A DNA stretch of 64,000 bases from Trametopsis cervina. Taxonomy: Eukaryota > Basidiomycota > Agaricomycetes > Polyporales > Irpicaceae. The translations under genes and the position numbers were made by a program. The stretch covers positions 2,361,470 through 2,425,469 of the forward strand of contig MU278348.1 in assembly GCA_022385755.1 (NCBI GenBank). The letters are read 5' to 3'. How positions within the stretch are numbered: position 1 is the first letter of the stretch; every line of letters begins with the position of its first letter. The notes beneath the pieces are model-generated. The model did not search any database and had not been told where the DNA came from. It saw only the letters and a program-made list of their open reading frames with translations. Positions 22,557 through 34,810 of the stretch are shown here, one piece after another.

Positions 22557-25363
22557 CTAGTGCTTCCACTCCAAACTAGTCCCCCTCGTCAACTACCAAA
22601 AACCCCATCATCAGCTTTCCTTCCTCACCCCTCATGCAAAAAAAGAGAAAAACTCACATCAGTATTAACAAGCTTCCTCCTCGTATAAAACGTATCCCGC
22701 ATCTTCGCCTCCACCATCGGCGACGGTATCGGCACCATCGGGGGCGGGAGGCCCGACATGCGGCGATTATAATCCGCGAACGGGTCTCCACTGCCTGCTT
22801 CTACGATCGTCGGCTCCTTCCTTCCCTGGCCCACAACCTCCTCCTTTTTCTCAGAGGAAGAGGAGGTGGTGGTAGAAGCGAGTTGCCCGTCGAGCCCCAC
22901 TAACGTGCTACTCGGCCTCAACGGGCTCCGAGGCGGGATCGGCGGGCCCGGACGGCGGCGCGGCGGTCTCGCTGGAGCACTTCCACTTCCCATAACAGCA
23001 GGTTGAGGCTGCGGCGCGAAGAACAACGGCCGTCCATCCTCAGTATTAGGCGTCATCGGCGACCCATGCGATTGCGATTCCGTGTCTTCGTCGGAGTACG
23101 AGTCGATGGCGGGCAGGGAGGGCGGGTATATGGAGGGTGTGGAGGGTGTTAGGGAGGCGTGTTTTAGGTGGCGCGGGGTGGGGTACGTGTACGCCGTCGG
23201 TGCTTGCTGTTGTTGGGTTTGGTATGATTGTGGCTGTTGTTGTTGGAGGTGGTGGTACGCCGTCTGCTGCGTCTGATACGCCTGCGCGTGCGGGAGGGGA
23301 TACACATCATCAGACGTCAACGCAACCCCCACAGAGCTCCCCACGCTCGGTTTCGCCCCATGCGCGTGCGCGAACAACCTAGCGTCATACGTTGGCCGAC
23401 CAATCGACGACATGCCAGCACCGACACCCGCGAGACCGAGCGGCTCGTGCCCATGCACCCCATCCTCGCTCTCATCATCCAACAAGCTCCTCCTCGGCTG
23501 GCTTCCATTCCCATTCGCGCCCCCATTCCCATTCACGTTCGGATGCTGATGCGCATCGAACCCCAACCCCGTCCCCAGCAACCCGCGATGCGAATGATCC
23601 GACGCCGCATATCTCATCTGCTGATTCGTGTGTGTAGGCGAGGGCGTCTCGCGCGGGTCCTCGAACGGGTTATCGGGCAAGGGCAGAGGGAAGGGACGCG
23701 AGATGCTCATCCGGATGCGGCGGCGACGACGCCGTTTGCAGGCGATGAAGACTGCTGAGGCGAGTAGGGAGGCGAGTATTATCCCGATTACGACGAATAC
23801 GCCTGCTACTGCACCGCCGTTGTCTAGGAACCTATAAACAACGCACCATTAGCGTCAGCGCACGAAGGAAAGAGAGAAGAGGGAAGGGAAGGAGGGAAGA
23901 CGCACCCATGCCTACTCGTCTGCGCACTATCATTAACCGCCCACGTCCCAGTGGGGTTCGCAATAATATGCGTAACAGACACCTGCTGCCCATCCGGCTC
24001 CGTCGACACCCCCACACTCGTAATAACAGGCGGGAGCGACGGCGTCGCGCGCCCCTGCGCGTCCGTCGTAGTGACGAACACGGGGGATTTGAACGTGCTC
24101 TCGGGGGTTATCGTCACCGTGCTTGTTGTGCGCGCGCTGGGACTTGCGATGTTCACGTTTGAGGGGGCGGAGGGTGAGGAGGGGGAGGTGTTCGACGGTG
24201 AGGGGGTGCTTGGGGGTGTGGGCCGGGAAGGCGCGGGCGTTGAGGCGGATGGGGAGGGTGATGAAGGAGGTGTCTGCGGGGTATGTTCAGAAACGGACTC
24301 AGACGGAGAAGCAGGAGGTGCAGGAGACGAAGAGGACGGAGCGGATGGCGAGGGCGACAACGCCGCCGCACGCCCAACGGTAGAGCTCGCAGAAGGAGAA
24401 GGGGAAGGGGAGGGGGAAGAAGACGGAGAATTGACGGTAAGACTAACCGGTACCACAGTGTCTGAGTGCTGCTGAACCGTCGTCGGCGCAGCCTTCGACG
24501 AGTCGCTTGCAGAGTGGGAGGTCTCGCTGGCGGGTGGTGACGCGGGCGGGTCTGTAGGTTTTGTGGGTTCGGATGCGGACTCTGAGGGCGCGGGGGCACC
24601 CTTTGAGTCCGAGGAGGGTTGGGTGTTCTTTTGTGGTGATGATGTTGACGGAGACGCTCTTGGCGTCGCAGAGGAGGAGTCTTGAGAGGGCGCTGGGGCG
24701 TTCGCCTTGAGCGTCCCAGGCGAGGGCTGCGAAGACGCTTTTCCTGAAGACTCTGGCATCGCAGCAGTTGTGGGCGCTAATGACTTGACCGGTTTAGCAG
24801 GTGTAGAGATCGAAGCAGAGTCCGCTGGTACACTTGGAGTGAGCGAAGGCGGCCTTGTCGAAGAGACGGGGGAGGAGGCTATGCTCTGGCGTGCTGAGAC
24901 TGCAGCAGGGTCAGAGAGCGATGCCGATGAAGAACCGGGTGTCACGACGGGTCGTAGCGGTGTGCTAGCTGGAGAGTCACTGAGCGTAGCAGAGGATGCA
25001 GCGGCCGGCGATGAGAGAGACGCAGCAGAGGTCACCGCAGATGAGGGCGACGACGAGGGCACCGCGGGCGAGAGCGAGTCCTGCGGGGGTGGCAAGGAGA
25101 CCGCGGAGGGCGTAGAAACCGGTGGGGACGGGGAAGCCGCGGAGGATATGACGGTGGACGATCGACTTATGAATGTCGGATTCGCGCTCTCAGTAATTGA
25201 CACTGATGTCCCGGTCCCACTAACCGAAACAGTAGATGCGGACGAGGGTGCTGCTGACCCCAGGAGCACGCACGGCAGTCAGACGACGTATACGGTCACG
25301 GGGTGTCGTTAAAGTGGACGTACCTTCAGTTACGTTTGGCGGAGGCGGGGACGCCTCGTTCAT
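22557..25363 (-). CDS. Mid2-like single-pass membrane protein, mucin-type ectodomain (second of two)
   Basis: Four exons (25324-25363, 23906-25253, 22658-23831, 22557-22592) give 865 residues in phase. Residues 1 to about 465 are Ser/Thr/Pro/Ala-rich and repetitive, ending in the block SVTHIIANPTGTWAVND typical of basidiomycete Mid2-like proteins. One membrane helix follows (GAVAGVFVVIGIILASLLAS) with the stop-transfer CKRRRRRIR. The tail is Gln/Pro/Ser-rich with Pro-rich SH3-type patches (RRRPGPPIPPRSP). The membrane segment begins GAVAGVF exactly as in the gene at 17194-19912, and both proteins end in a D-x-[TS]-R-G-[TS]-S motif, so the two are paralogues. The start MNEASPPPPNVTE has no signal peptide; a type III topology or a missed exon are both possible. 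Role as a wall-integrity sensor is inference. Confidence 0.8.
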
Positions 25364-26404
25364 CGTCCAGCTACGGGTGCAGGCTGGGCGAGCGACGACG
25401 TGCGAGCTACGGCTGAGGCTGTTGCTGCTGTCCTTGCAAGAGCCTGAGCTGGCGATACACCGGGAAACCGAAAGGATAAACGCATAGCTGGGGGTATATG
25501 AGTACTCGGGAGCGAGAAATTGCGAACGCGGACGATCGGGTAAATCTCGAGAGATGGCCTACCGACATCCGAGCTTCACACTGTGCACTGTGGTTCCCAC
25601 ACGTCAACTGACTGGGTCATATCTGGGTGAACCTCGCGTATTAGCGTACTGAACCCTGATTATGGTTTGCCTGTTGAGATGTCCGTGAGTTCTTGCTGAT
25701 GTGGAAGACTGGGTCAGTGCGGTCGTGGGTCATATTGGCACGACATGCGACCGCTGCACGAAGCTCGTCGAGCTAGTTTGGGCCGCGGTAGCAAACGTTC
25801 GCCTGCACTCATGACTGTCCTGCATGCGATGCACTTACGACCATGCGCACAGCATCAACGGCGGGATGCATAGACAGCATGAGGGTAAACGATAGACAAT
25901 GGTCAAGAAGCGAATTGATGAAGCTAGATCGAGCGCTAGAAATCGTGTCACATGGGATAACTCACCTCACCCAGTTGGCAGCCAGAGACACCCAAATTCC
26001 ACACACAGATAAGACGGACGTCACGCTCGGTGAGAATATAAAGGCAGAAGTCCAGTGCAGATGATACAGATGATACGATATACAAGGGAAGCAAGGCAGG
26101 CGAACGATTAGAGAAATCCATTATACAGGTAATGCAGCGATGTAAGCGTCAACAGATAGGGATGTGTGAGTGTGGGGTGGAGAGCGTGTGCACAGCTGCG
26201 CAGAAACACAGACATGAGCATGGTCAATGAAAGTCCCGGAGGGTCGGATAATGCGTCCATGTGAAGAATATTGGCGAAGCCGGTGCCACACCTATATACG
26301 GGTTACACAAACTGTCTCAGCGATTCGGGTCAGTCCCATGCTAATGCCACTCACAACTGATAGACACCATAGTCTGCGATGCAACGCGGCCAATATCGTG
26401 CACA
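25364..26404. other. Intergenic region of about 1 kb
   Basis: It contains the promoter of the second Mid2-like gene and the 3' flank of the Rab4-like gene. Only short unconvincing ORFs are present. Confidence 0.5.
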
Positions 26405-27508
<1,104 letters not shown>

Positions 27509-27770
27509 GACGATGATGGGCAAAGTTGCGTCTAGTAAGGGTGTAATGCCCTACCTGGGCTGTGGTGGACGGAACAGTCCACGAGCTGCATGGCATGACT
27601 TGCGGAACGCCACAAAGTAACGTCACGTGATGTTGCATCCATTTGCGGATGAATGGAATAATTGGAAGCGCCAGCCGTCCTTGCCCATTCATCTGGCGAA
27701 CACTCTTGACATCTCAACAACGTTATGAATGGATGAACACGTCTTTTGCTTTTGCACTACTCTCGCTCTT

Positions 27771-29299
27771 CTACCACCCCTTCCACGGCACCCATACGTC
27801 TTCGACTAACTGCCCACCACTCTCTCCTTCCGAGTCGACAATGTAGTACCATGAATACGCCGCGAGAGTCAAACATGCGTGTTGACCAACTATAGGGACA
27901 ACGTCTCCGACTTTCAGCGGCGTCAAGGGCTGCCCGCTCGCGACGTCTTGGGTCAGCGTTCCATGCTCTTGGGAAATTCGCCCGAGTCTCCAGCCCGTGC
28001 CGATGATCTCTCCAAACGTCCCGCTCGGACCAGTGTCTTTACTCATTGCGAGCGCACCGGCGTCGCACATGGCCTCGTCCGTTCCACCCGCACCTCTATC
28101 AGCATAATACGAGATGACGGTGGCCAGGACGCGTTGAGCGACGCGCTTGTCGTCGACGAGACTGGTGTGGATCTGTTGGAGATCGAGCAAGGGGTAGTTT
28201 CCTATAGGTATGTACTCGTTAGAACCGATTTCGCCCCGGAAATATAGTCATGAAACCCCAACATACCTGCGTGCAACTCGAGTGTTCCGTTCAGCAGGGA
28301 TGCAAGCTTATCCCTTGTCTCTGCTGTTGCGGCGTGCGCGGTGGGCGTAGCACCGACAGCCAGGACAAATGGTGAATCCCTAGGAGCCGTTCCCGGTGTT
28401 CCCTTCAGGAGAGAAAGTGCAAGTCCCGCCGCGGTGTTGACCGCATCGACTTCACGAGACAGGAAAGAGGACGCTTCTGTGAGGGAAGTCGACGCATAGG
28501 ACTGGCCGGCGTGGGTGTAGAAGCCGTGCACGGACACAGCGGAAGACGTGAACACGGTGGTCAACAATGCTTCGAAGTAGGGAGACGAGGGTTCGAGTCC
28601 TGCACGTCTTGAGAATATGATGAGGAAGGAAACGATCAGAGCAGAGCAGGTACGTACTTGGCTCCTGGATCCACTTTAACGAAGACTGACCACAGTTGAG
28701 GGTTCTCCCTTTGGCTCTCGAACTCTTCAAGGTATTTAACTTGGTCTGGGTTATCCACAAGCACGCGAACGACGCCGCCATTGGATACCAGCACATCGCG
28801 CAAGTTGGCCAAATCTGCGATCTTGTTAGGAGCCACAGGTAGTCCGTATAAGATCTACCAGAAGGTCAGCGGCAAGCTTTGAGACAACGCGCGCATCTCA
28901 CATCTTTCACGGTCCCATCCGCCACCAGCCCTGCCTTTACGACCTCCCACGCCTCCATCAACGTAGAAACCACTATTGCGGTAGTCTGGTCAGCGCTGCT
29001 CTGCAGCTGCAATCTGACTCCCTCCGCCGTCTGCTCAGCGGTCAATAAGTGAACGGATCATAACGATGTCTGCATGCCTTGTGCGTTTTGACATGCGCTC
29101 TGAAACCAGCTCCCCATTCTCTCGCGTTGGCGTGCATGCGCGCACAGTTCTTCGCAAACACGGAGCGGTCGATTACGACCGCTGGTGTTCGCAAAGTGTT
29201 GAGAGGCCTTCCACGGAAGGCGTTGACCAGCGTCTCCTTCTGAGGCAAGTTGGCAAACTCATAGGGAGTGTAGGTCTGTGCGATTGTAGAACTTGACAT
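27771..29299 (-). CDS. D-serine dehydratase / D-threonine aldolase-like PLP enzyme
   Basis: Five exons (29078-29299, 28902-29030, 28658-28854, 28267-28607, 27771-28201) give 439 residues, the usual length for yeast Dsd1-type enzymes. The N-terminal alanine-racemase-like barrel carries the PLP lysine in RAHVKTHK, and the C-terminal D-serine dehydratase-like domain has the zinc ligands His and Cys in VGQHACLTLAAYSWYYIVD. The family removes the amino group of D-serine (pyruvate and ammonia) or cleaves D-threonine; which substrate applies cannot be told from sequence. Intron 1 needs a GC donor (CACAAG|GCATGC, 47 bp) to give the conserved HKTAEGVRLQL. It is divergent from the alpha/beta hydrolase at 29666. 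Confidence 0.9.
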
Positions 29300-29665
29300 C
29301 GCGAAAGGCTGGATATTCTTGCAGCGACTACCACAGCAAGTGGTGTGCGTCTGGTATGTTAGAGGTTAACGGGGTATGAGCTCAGTCACGACTCTCACCA
29401 AATTGGCGTCCCCGAGATAATCGCATCCGGGATTCCCGGGCCGTATCCTCTCATCGGACACATTACAGGAACTGCTAATTCGATGTGCATTGTGCAAACA
29501 AAGCTAGATAAGCGACAGTACGGTGTGTCCGGTACCTCTTTCTACTAATCCGTTTCATATGATCAACTAGATTACAGTCACAGCACATGCTCAAGGAGAC
29601 ATAAATAACTTCAATCTCTCAGAAGAAAAGATTCACGGCGGACTTGTCTCTTTCACTCAAACATC
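29300..29665. other. Divergent promoter region
   Basis: This 366-bp spacer separates the starts of the D-serine dehydratase-like and alpha/beta hydrolase genes. No element that I can name; no coding sequence. Confidence 0.5.
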
Positions 29666-30963
29666 ATGGCAGCCACAGACACGCGCACGATCTATCAGCC
29701 AATCCACCCCGAGCTCTTGCCCAAGCTGCTACCAGAATATGTCGAGGTGCACAACCGCATCAACGCGTATAACAAGCAGATCCATGAAGTCCCTTGGAAC
29801 CCCGATTGTCGCAAAGCAGCGCCGGTACAGGGAGGGTCCACGCCTCTGCAAGTGGGCTCCGTCAAGGACTACGATCTGAGTCACTGTCAAGTACGCGTGT
29901 TTACACCCGAGGGCAGCGCCCCTTCCGAAGGCTGGCCGGTCTTCCTATTCTTCCATGGAGGTACGCCTTCGCGCAATGTGCTGCACGATCCGGCGCTGGC
30001 TCACGCGCATGGACTGCAGGTGGCTGGACTCTCGGGAACATCGATACAGAAAACGCGTTCTCTAGCAACATGTGCAAACGTACGGCCTTTCTTGCCCGCT
30101 CTCCGGTTTTGCACACGTTCTCATGTGCATTTGTAGGTGCGAACTGCGTGGTGGTATCCGTCGATTACCGCCTCGGGCCAGAGCAGCCGTACCCCGCTGC
30201 CGTAGAAGACGCGGAGGAGGCTTTGCACTGGGTCGTCGGCCGAGCTCAAGAGCTGAACATCAATCTGAAGAAGTATGCCGTTGGAGGCTCGTCGAGGTGC
30301 GGATGCATCTACTTGTTAGACTGAGAGTTTTAGTCGCTCAATATACGTTCAGCGGTGGGAACTTGGCAGCCATCGTCACACACAAGGCTGCGCTTGCCAA
30401 CCCGCCTATACCGCTCGCGTTCCAGTTGCTAATCGTCCCTGTGACAGACAACACAGCGTCACCTACAAATACCCGCTACCCATCCTGGCAGGAATGCGCA
30501 AACACAGTTTCTCTTGTGCCGGAGAAGATGCTTTGGTACAAGGCCAACTATTCTCCGAACGAGACTGACTGGACCAAGTGGGACAACTCACCGATCTTCG
30601 CGCCTGAGGAGACGTTCACGAAGGCACCGCCGGCGTGGGTTTGTGTGGCCGAGCTTGATATCCTGCGGGATGAGGGCTTGGCTTACGCAGAAAAGTTGAA
30701 GCAGGCTGGTGTCCCAGTTGAGGCAAAGATTTACAAGGGCTCCCCTCACCCTATCATGGCTATGGACGGTGCGTGTTTAGTTCCATAACGAACATGACGA
30801 CGATACTGACTGACCCTCGCGGCATCACAGGGTACGTTAGATCAAATGCGTTCGATTGGACTGACATAGGCTGACGAATTTGTCCCCCATCAGTGTACTT
30901 GAGGTCGGCAAGCAGCTCGTCTCTGATGCCGCTGAAGCTCTAGCCAATGCTTTCCGAAACTAA
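29666..30963 (+). CDS. HSL-type alpha/beta hydrolase (esterase/lipase)
   Basis: Exons 29666-29960, 30020-30079, 30137-30296, 30353-30768, a one-nucleotide exon at 30831 and 30894-30963 give about 333 residues. The oxyanion-hole motif HGGGWTLG, the nucleophile elbow GGSSSGGNLAA, the acid in CVAELDILRDEG and the histidine in KGSPHPIMAMDG are all in the expected order for the hormone-sensitive-lipase/arylacetamide-deacetylase family (Abhydrolase_3). Substrates are short-chain esters of unknown nature. No signal peptide, so cytosolic. The last exon, encoding VLEVGKQLVSDAAEALAN, is in phase only if a single G at 30831 is kept between two 62-bp consensus introns; otherwise the protein ends in an unrelated tail. 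Confidence 0.85.
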
Positions 30964-31070
30964 ATGATCTACTGTGTAGCCTCGACCTTGTTCTGCGCAG
31001 GAAGAACCTCATATGTTACATTTGCAAATACAAAGCAGAACGGATTTCTTATTACTAGTACTACATTGAA

Positions 31071-31628
31071 TCATGCAGCAGCAATCGCCTCGATTTCGAC
31101 ATCAACATCGAATGGCAGCTTAGCAGCTTGGATGCAGGTACGAGCGGGCTTAGGGTTGGGTACAACTATGGAAAAAGGGAGTTTGATTAATCCCTGGACG
31201 GGCGCAACTGGATGCTTATGAGGACACTCACGTTCATTGTACCTCTCGTTCATTGCTGCGAAGTCGTCCATGTTCTTCAAGTAGATGTTGACTTTGACAA
31301 CCTTCTCCCACGACGTACCCGCCGCCCTGAGCACCTTGCCCAAGTTGGTGATGCATTGAGCCTGTGTAATGTCATAAGTCCGACCACTTCACAACAAGTA
31401 ATTGATGACACTGACTGTGTGCTCCTGGATGCCACCCGGTACGAGGTTGCCATTCGAATCTACAGGAGTCTGACCACTGAGGAATACGAGACCCGGCACT
31501 TTGACGGCATGGGCTGTGAGAGAACGCTTAGATTGTTTTTCGGTCTACAATGACTGGCCTCACTTACACAAAACCGGGAAAGTGGGATGCTCGGTGGAGT
31601 TGATCTTTTCAATGGTGCCGTCTGACAT
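31071..31628 (-). CDS. RidA/YjgF-family reactive imine deaminase
   Basis: About four exons between 31628 and 31071 encode roughly 125 residues. Recognisable blocks are VKVPGLVFLSGQTPVDSNGN, the oligomer-interface helix VLRAAGTSWEKVVKVNIYLK with MDDFAAMNERY, and the end KPARTCIQAAKLP followed by VEIEAIA. The Arg in PARTC is the catalytic/binding residue of RidA proteins that hydrolyse 2-aminoacrylate and other enamines to ketoacids and ammonia. Such enamines arise from PLP enzymes like serine dehydratases, one of which lies 2 kb away, but RidA is a general housekeeping protein (yeast Mmf1/Hmf1) and the proximity may be chance. Start MSDGTIEKINSTEHP without a presequence suggests the cytosolic type. 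Confidence 0.88.
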
Positions 31629-32250
31629 TTTGCTGGGTGTATGGGAGAGCGGAGGAGAGTTGGGTGAGAATGTCGCAGACCTAACTCTGTTCATATGCTC
31701 GCGGCCCGCTCACTCTCATCGATCAGCGCTCAGAGTATGAATTAGCATTAAATTTGGTATAGGCAAGAATACGAGATCTGCTCCCGTGAACGACCGCGTT
31801 GCTCTCTTACGTGCGCAATGGTGCCTTGAAATACAAGATCTATTCACGCTGATGCCACTGAAATCAGCACAAGAGCCGTAGCACTGAGACAACCTACGAT
31901 GTCTGTATAGTTTTCTCGGCGACATATGTGCAGATCCTCAATGGCTATGACACCATGTTGAGTTCGTGCTATGAGACCGACAAGCGAGCGGCTACAACAA
32001 ACGAAAGGGTTGAGAGAACGAACACGTCGGTGCACTGACAGAGCACATGAACCTACGACATTGCATTCGCGTGATGTCGCCCCCGCTTCGCAAGATGCAA
32101 CCTGTAAATTACGCAAATTCTGTATAGCATAGCATTGAGATGTACGACACGCGAAGAGAGAATAAGAACAGCACGGGTGGCATAGATGAACTTCTTTTTC
32201 CTGGAAGCGAAAGGAGAAAATTAGCATCCTTTGAAATCGACAATTTGTGC
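31629..32250. other. Intergenic region
   Basis: This 622-bp stretch holds the promoter of the RidA gene and the 3' flank of the splicing factor gene. It is AT-rich and I see nothing coding in it. Confidence 0.5.
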
Positions 32251-34523
32251 TCATTGATGGGCCTGCATGATTGCGTCAGAAATAAAGGCAGCGGACACTT
32301 GTCTCCCGCCAAACCAGCGGCCGTTCAAGCCCTCAATAGCTTTTTTGGCGGACTCAACGTCACCATATTTGACGTAGATCTCTCCCTAACCCGAAATCAG
32401 TGCCGGAGAACTGGAGGGCGCGTATTACACTCACCTGAGACTCTTTCTCAACTTTGAGGAACAGAACCTTCCCATACTTGGTCAATTCAACTTCACAATC
32501 ATCAGCAAGTTCTTTGTCCCAATCTGGCTCGGTTTCCCTGGACAGCTACGAGTCAATATATGCCCTCGTGAATATGCCAGAAACATACTCTTCGGGGTCA
32601 AACATGTTCTTGAGCAGAACTGACTTGGACTGCATAGCCGAGGGAATATTCGGCCTCATGCTGATGAACCAATATGTGAATATCCGCGAGAAGTTTAGCT
32701 ATATACGACTTACATAGTCTCCTGGTGAATCTGAGGCTGTTCAGTTCTGGCAAGCTTCTGCATTAGTGCCTGTCTAGACGCTGCGTTGAGATTACCACCT
32801 GGAAGGAAGGTTAGAATCGGTAAAGATGTCCGAAATCAAGATATATTACCGCCAGCTTCATCGAGAGAATCCTGTTGAGTGTACTTGATAGTACCCTTCT
32901 CATGCACAGTGTTGACACGGAGCTATGTGTCGAGGTTAGTCACATGCGCCACAACGAACAAGAAAGGGCTTACAGTACGGCCGGCTAATTCGAAGCCTTC
33001 CATCTGCTCGAGGGCCATTTTAGCATCCTCCGCTCGCTTGTACCTGCACACGGCGTGAAGTTAATGCTGCCAACCATCATGTGATCATCACTTACTGGAC
33101 GAATGCATAGCCCTTGCTTCGTCCAGTCATCGGGTCCCTGTGGAGATCTACAAACTCGAGCTCGCCGAAGGGTTCGAAGACCTGTTTGATATCTGATTCT
33201 GTCAAGTTGAAATGGAGAGACCCAACGTATAACCTGACCGGAGATGTCAAGCTAATGGAATAAAAATACTCTATGAAGACCTACTGCATGCCACCGTGAG
33301 GAGCGCTGACTCCGGGTGGGAGATTAAGACTGCAGATACCGTCAATAACAACGTCGCTCGGAGCCAGGAGAGTACTCACGTATCGCCTGCATGAAGTTTA
33401 TTCCTTTCAGCTTCAGTATGTTGAACGTGAATAGGGAGGCCCATAACAAGTGTGCCACTCAAAGCAATGGCCTTGTCGACCAGTTCTATGGTGCGGAACT
33501 CCACATATCCGATACTGATACAGAATAAGCACCCGGAAGACATTTATCTTTTGTGTGACTTACCCCTTGGAACGTCTCGAAATTCTGTCAGTGACAATCC
33601 TAGAATCCATGACGGCACCTTCGCCAAGTTTGTCTTCGAAGAAATATCCGAGGTCGCGAGCGGTCAATCGAGCTGCAAGCTGAGAAACAAAAACTGAGCG
33701 AGCTTCCGAATCGTCTTCCCTTGGTTCCTCGTTCAACGGATCATCAGGCGGAGCCTCATAGGATGGTGATATACGCCTGTCAGATTGTAAGCTAAAGATA
33801 TTTCAAGTGAAAAGAGTAGACGAACGCTGGTCTTTCCAACTCGACGGTTGGTTCGCGCGTGCTCCCACGACGTGGACGGGCTCCTTCGTCGAATTCGTCT
33901 CTGGGATCACGGGACGACCTAGGAGGCCTGTCTCCATATCTGCGGTCTGGTTCTCGGGACCTATCACGGCGACGGCGAGGGCTGCCGCCCAGAGGTGGAG
34001 GCGGGGGAGGAAGGCCAGCCGAAGGAGGTGGAGCAGGAAGAGAAGAGTCAGGACCGTCGTCTTCGCGCTTCCGCTTGCCGCGGTCATCAACCGCATCGTC
34101 TTCATCTCGCCTCCGTCTCTTCTCCCTGTAGTCTCTATCTTCACGATCACGATCCCTGTCGCGGTCACTACGTTCCTTGTCGCTACGATGACGCTCACCG
34201 TCGCGTTCGCGTCTCCTGTCTCTGTCCCGTTCTCTGTCTCTGTCGTAGTCTCTGTCGCGGTGAGAGCGCTCTCGAGACCCACGATGGTCTCTGCTGCGTC
34301 GATGATCATCTACGTCGTCTTTCTCTCTGCGGCGGTCGTGTCTATCCCTGTCTCTCTCACGCTCGCGAGACCTGGAGCGGTGGGACCGACGGGTGCGGTG
34401 GGTTTCAGTAGACTGGTTGCGAGATCTGAGTGCATGTCATTTGTCAACTATGGTCTCTGCTGTGGCTGTGGCAACTTACGATTTCGACCTTCTGTCCGGA
34501 GAGGGTGCTCTGTCGATATCCAT
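32251..34523 (-). CDS. RBM39/Rsd1-type splicing factor (RS domain plus RRMs)
   Basis: The gene starts MDIDRAPSPDRRSKS and runs through a long Arg/Asp/Ser-rich region (about 34440-33800, dominated by RD and RS dipeptides) into a basic linker, then three RNA-recognition motifs. RRM1 has SVFVSQLAARLT and YVEFRTIELVDKAIALSG; RRM2 has LYVGSLHFNLTESDIKQVFE and SKGYAFVQYKRAEDAKMALE; the C-terminal UHM-like RRM has GKVLFLKVEKESQGEIYVKF and a final GLNGRWFGGRQVSAAFIS. This order is that of human RBM39 (CAPER-alpha) and fission yeast Rsd1, a nuclear U2AF-related splicing and coactivator protein. About nine introns interrupt it. The exact exon list was not fully worked out. Confidence 0.9.
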
Positions 34524-34810
34524 TTTAGCATTTGCAGGAGACGACATGATGAAGTACAGCCGAGATGGACGTTGTCGCTGAGTTTTCCGGTACCTGGACA
34601 AGCACTTTGCAGTAGGCGCATGTCACACGTGCACGTGACATATTGCATAATCAAGGTGTCACATACTCAGTCGACAGCACATCCGAGTTGATACAGTACA
34701 GTATTGGCATTGGTTGTATAGTACAGTTACTTATAGAATTACCGCGACAACCTCGAAGTCAAGCAGCACAGGCCCGGGCAGGGTCTGCCTATGTGACGGA
34801 GGCCGGACGT

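Noticed and set aside
24707..25312. Long plus-strand ORF opposite the second Mid2-like ectodomain
   Set aside because: It is the antisense of a Ser/Thr/Pro-rich repeat; GC-rich low complexity leaves the opposite frames open. The minus-strand model has splice sites and a membrane helix.
28590..28600. tRNA-like B-box sequence ggttcgagtcc
   Set aside because: It lies inside a coding exon of the D-serine dehydratase-like gene, and I found no A-box or cloverleaf partner at the right distance.
33803..34691. Large plus- and minus-strand ORFs over the RS domain of the splicing factor
   Set aside because: These are shadows of the repetitive RD/RS-coding sequence in other frames.
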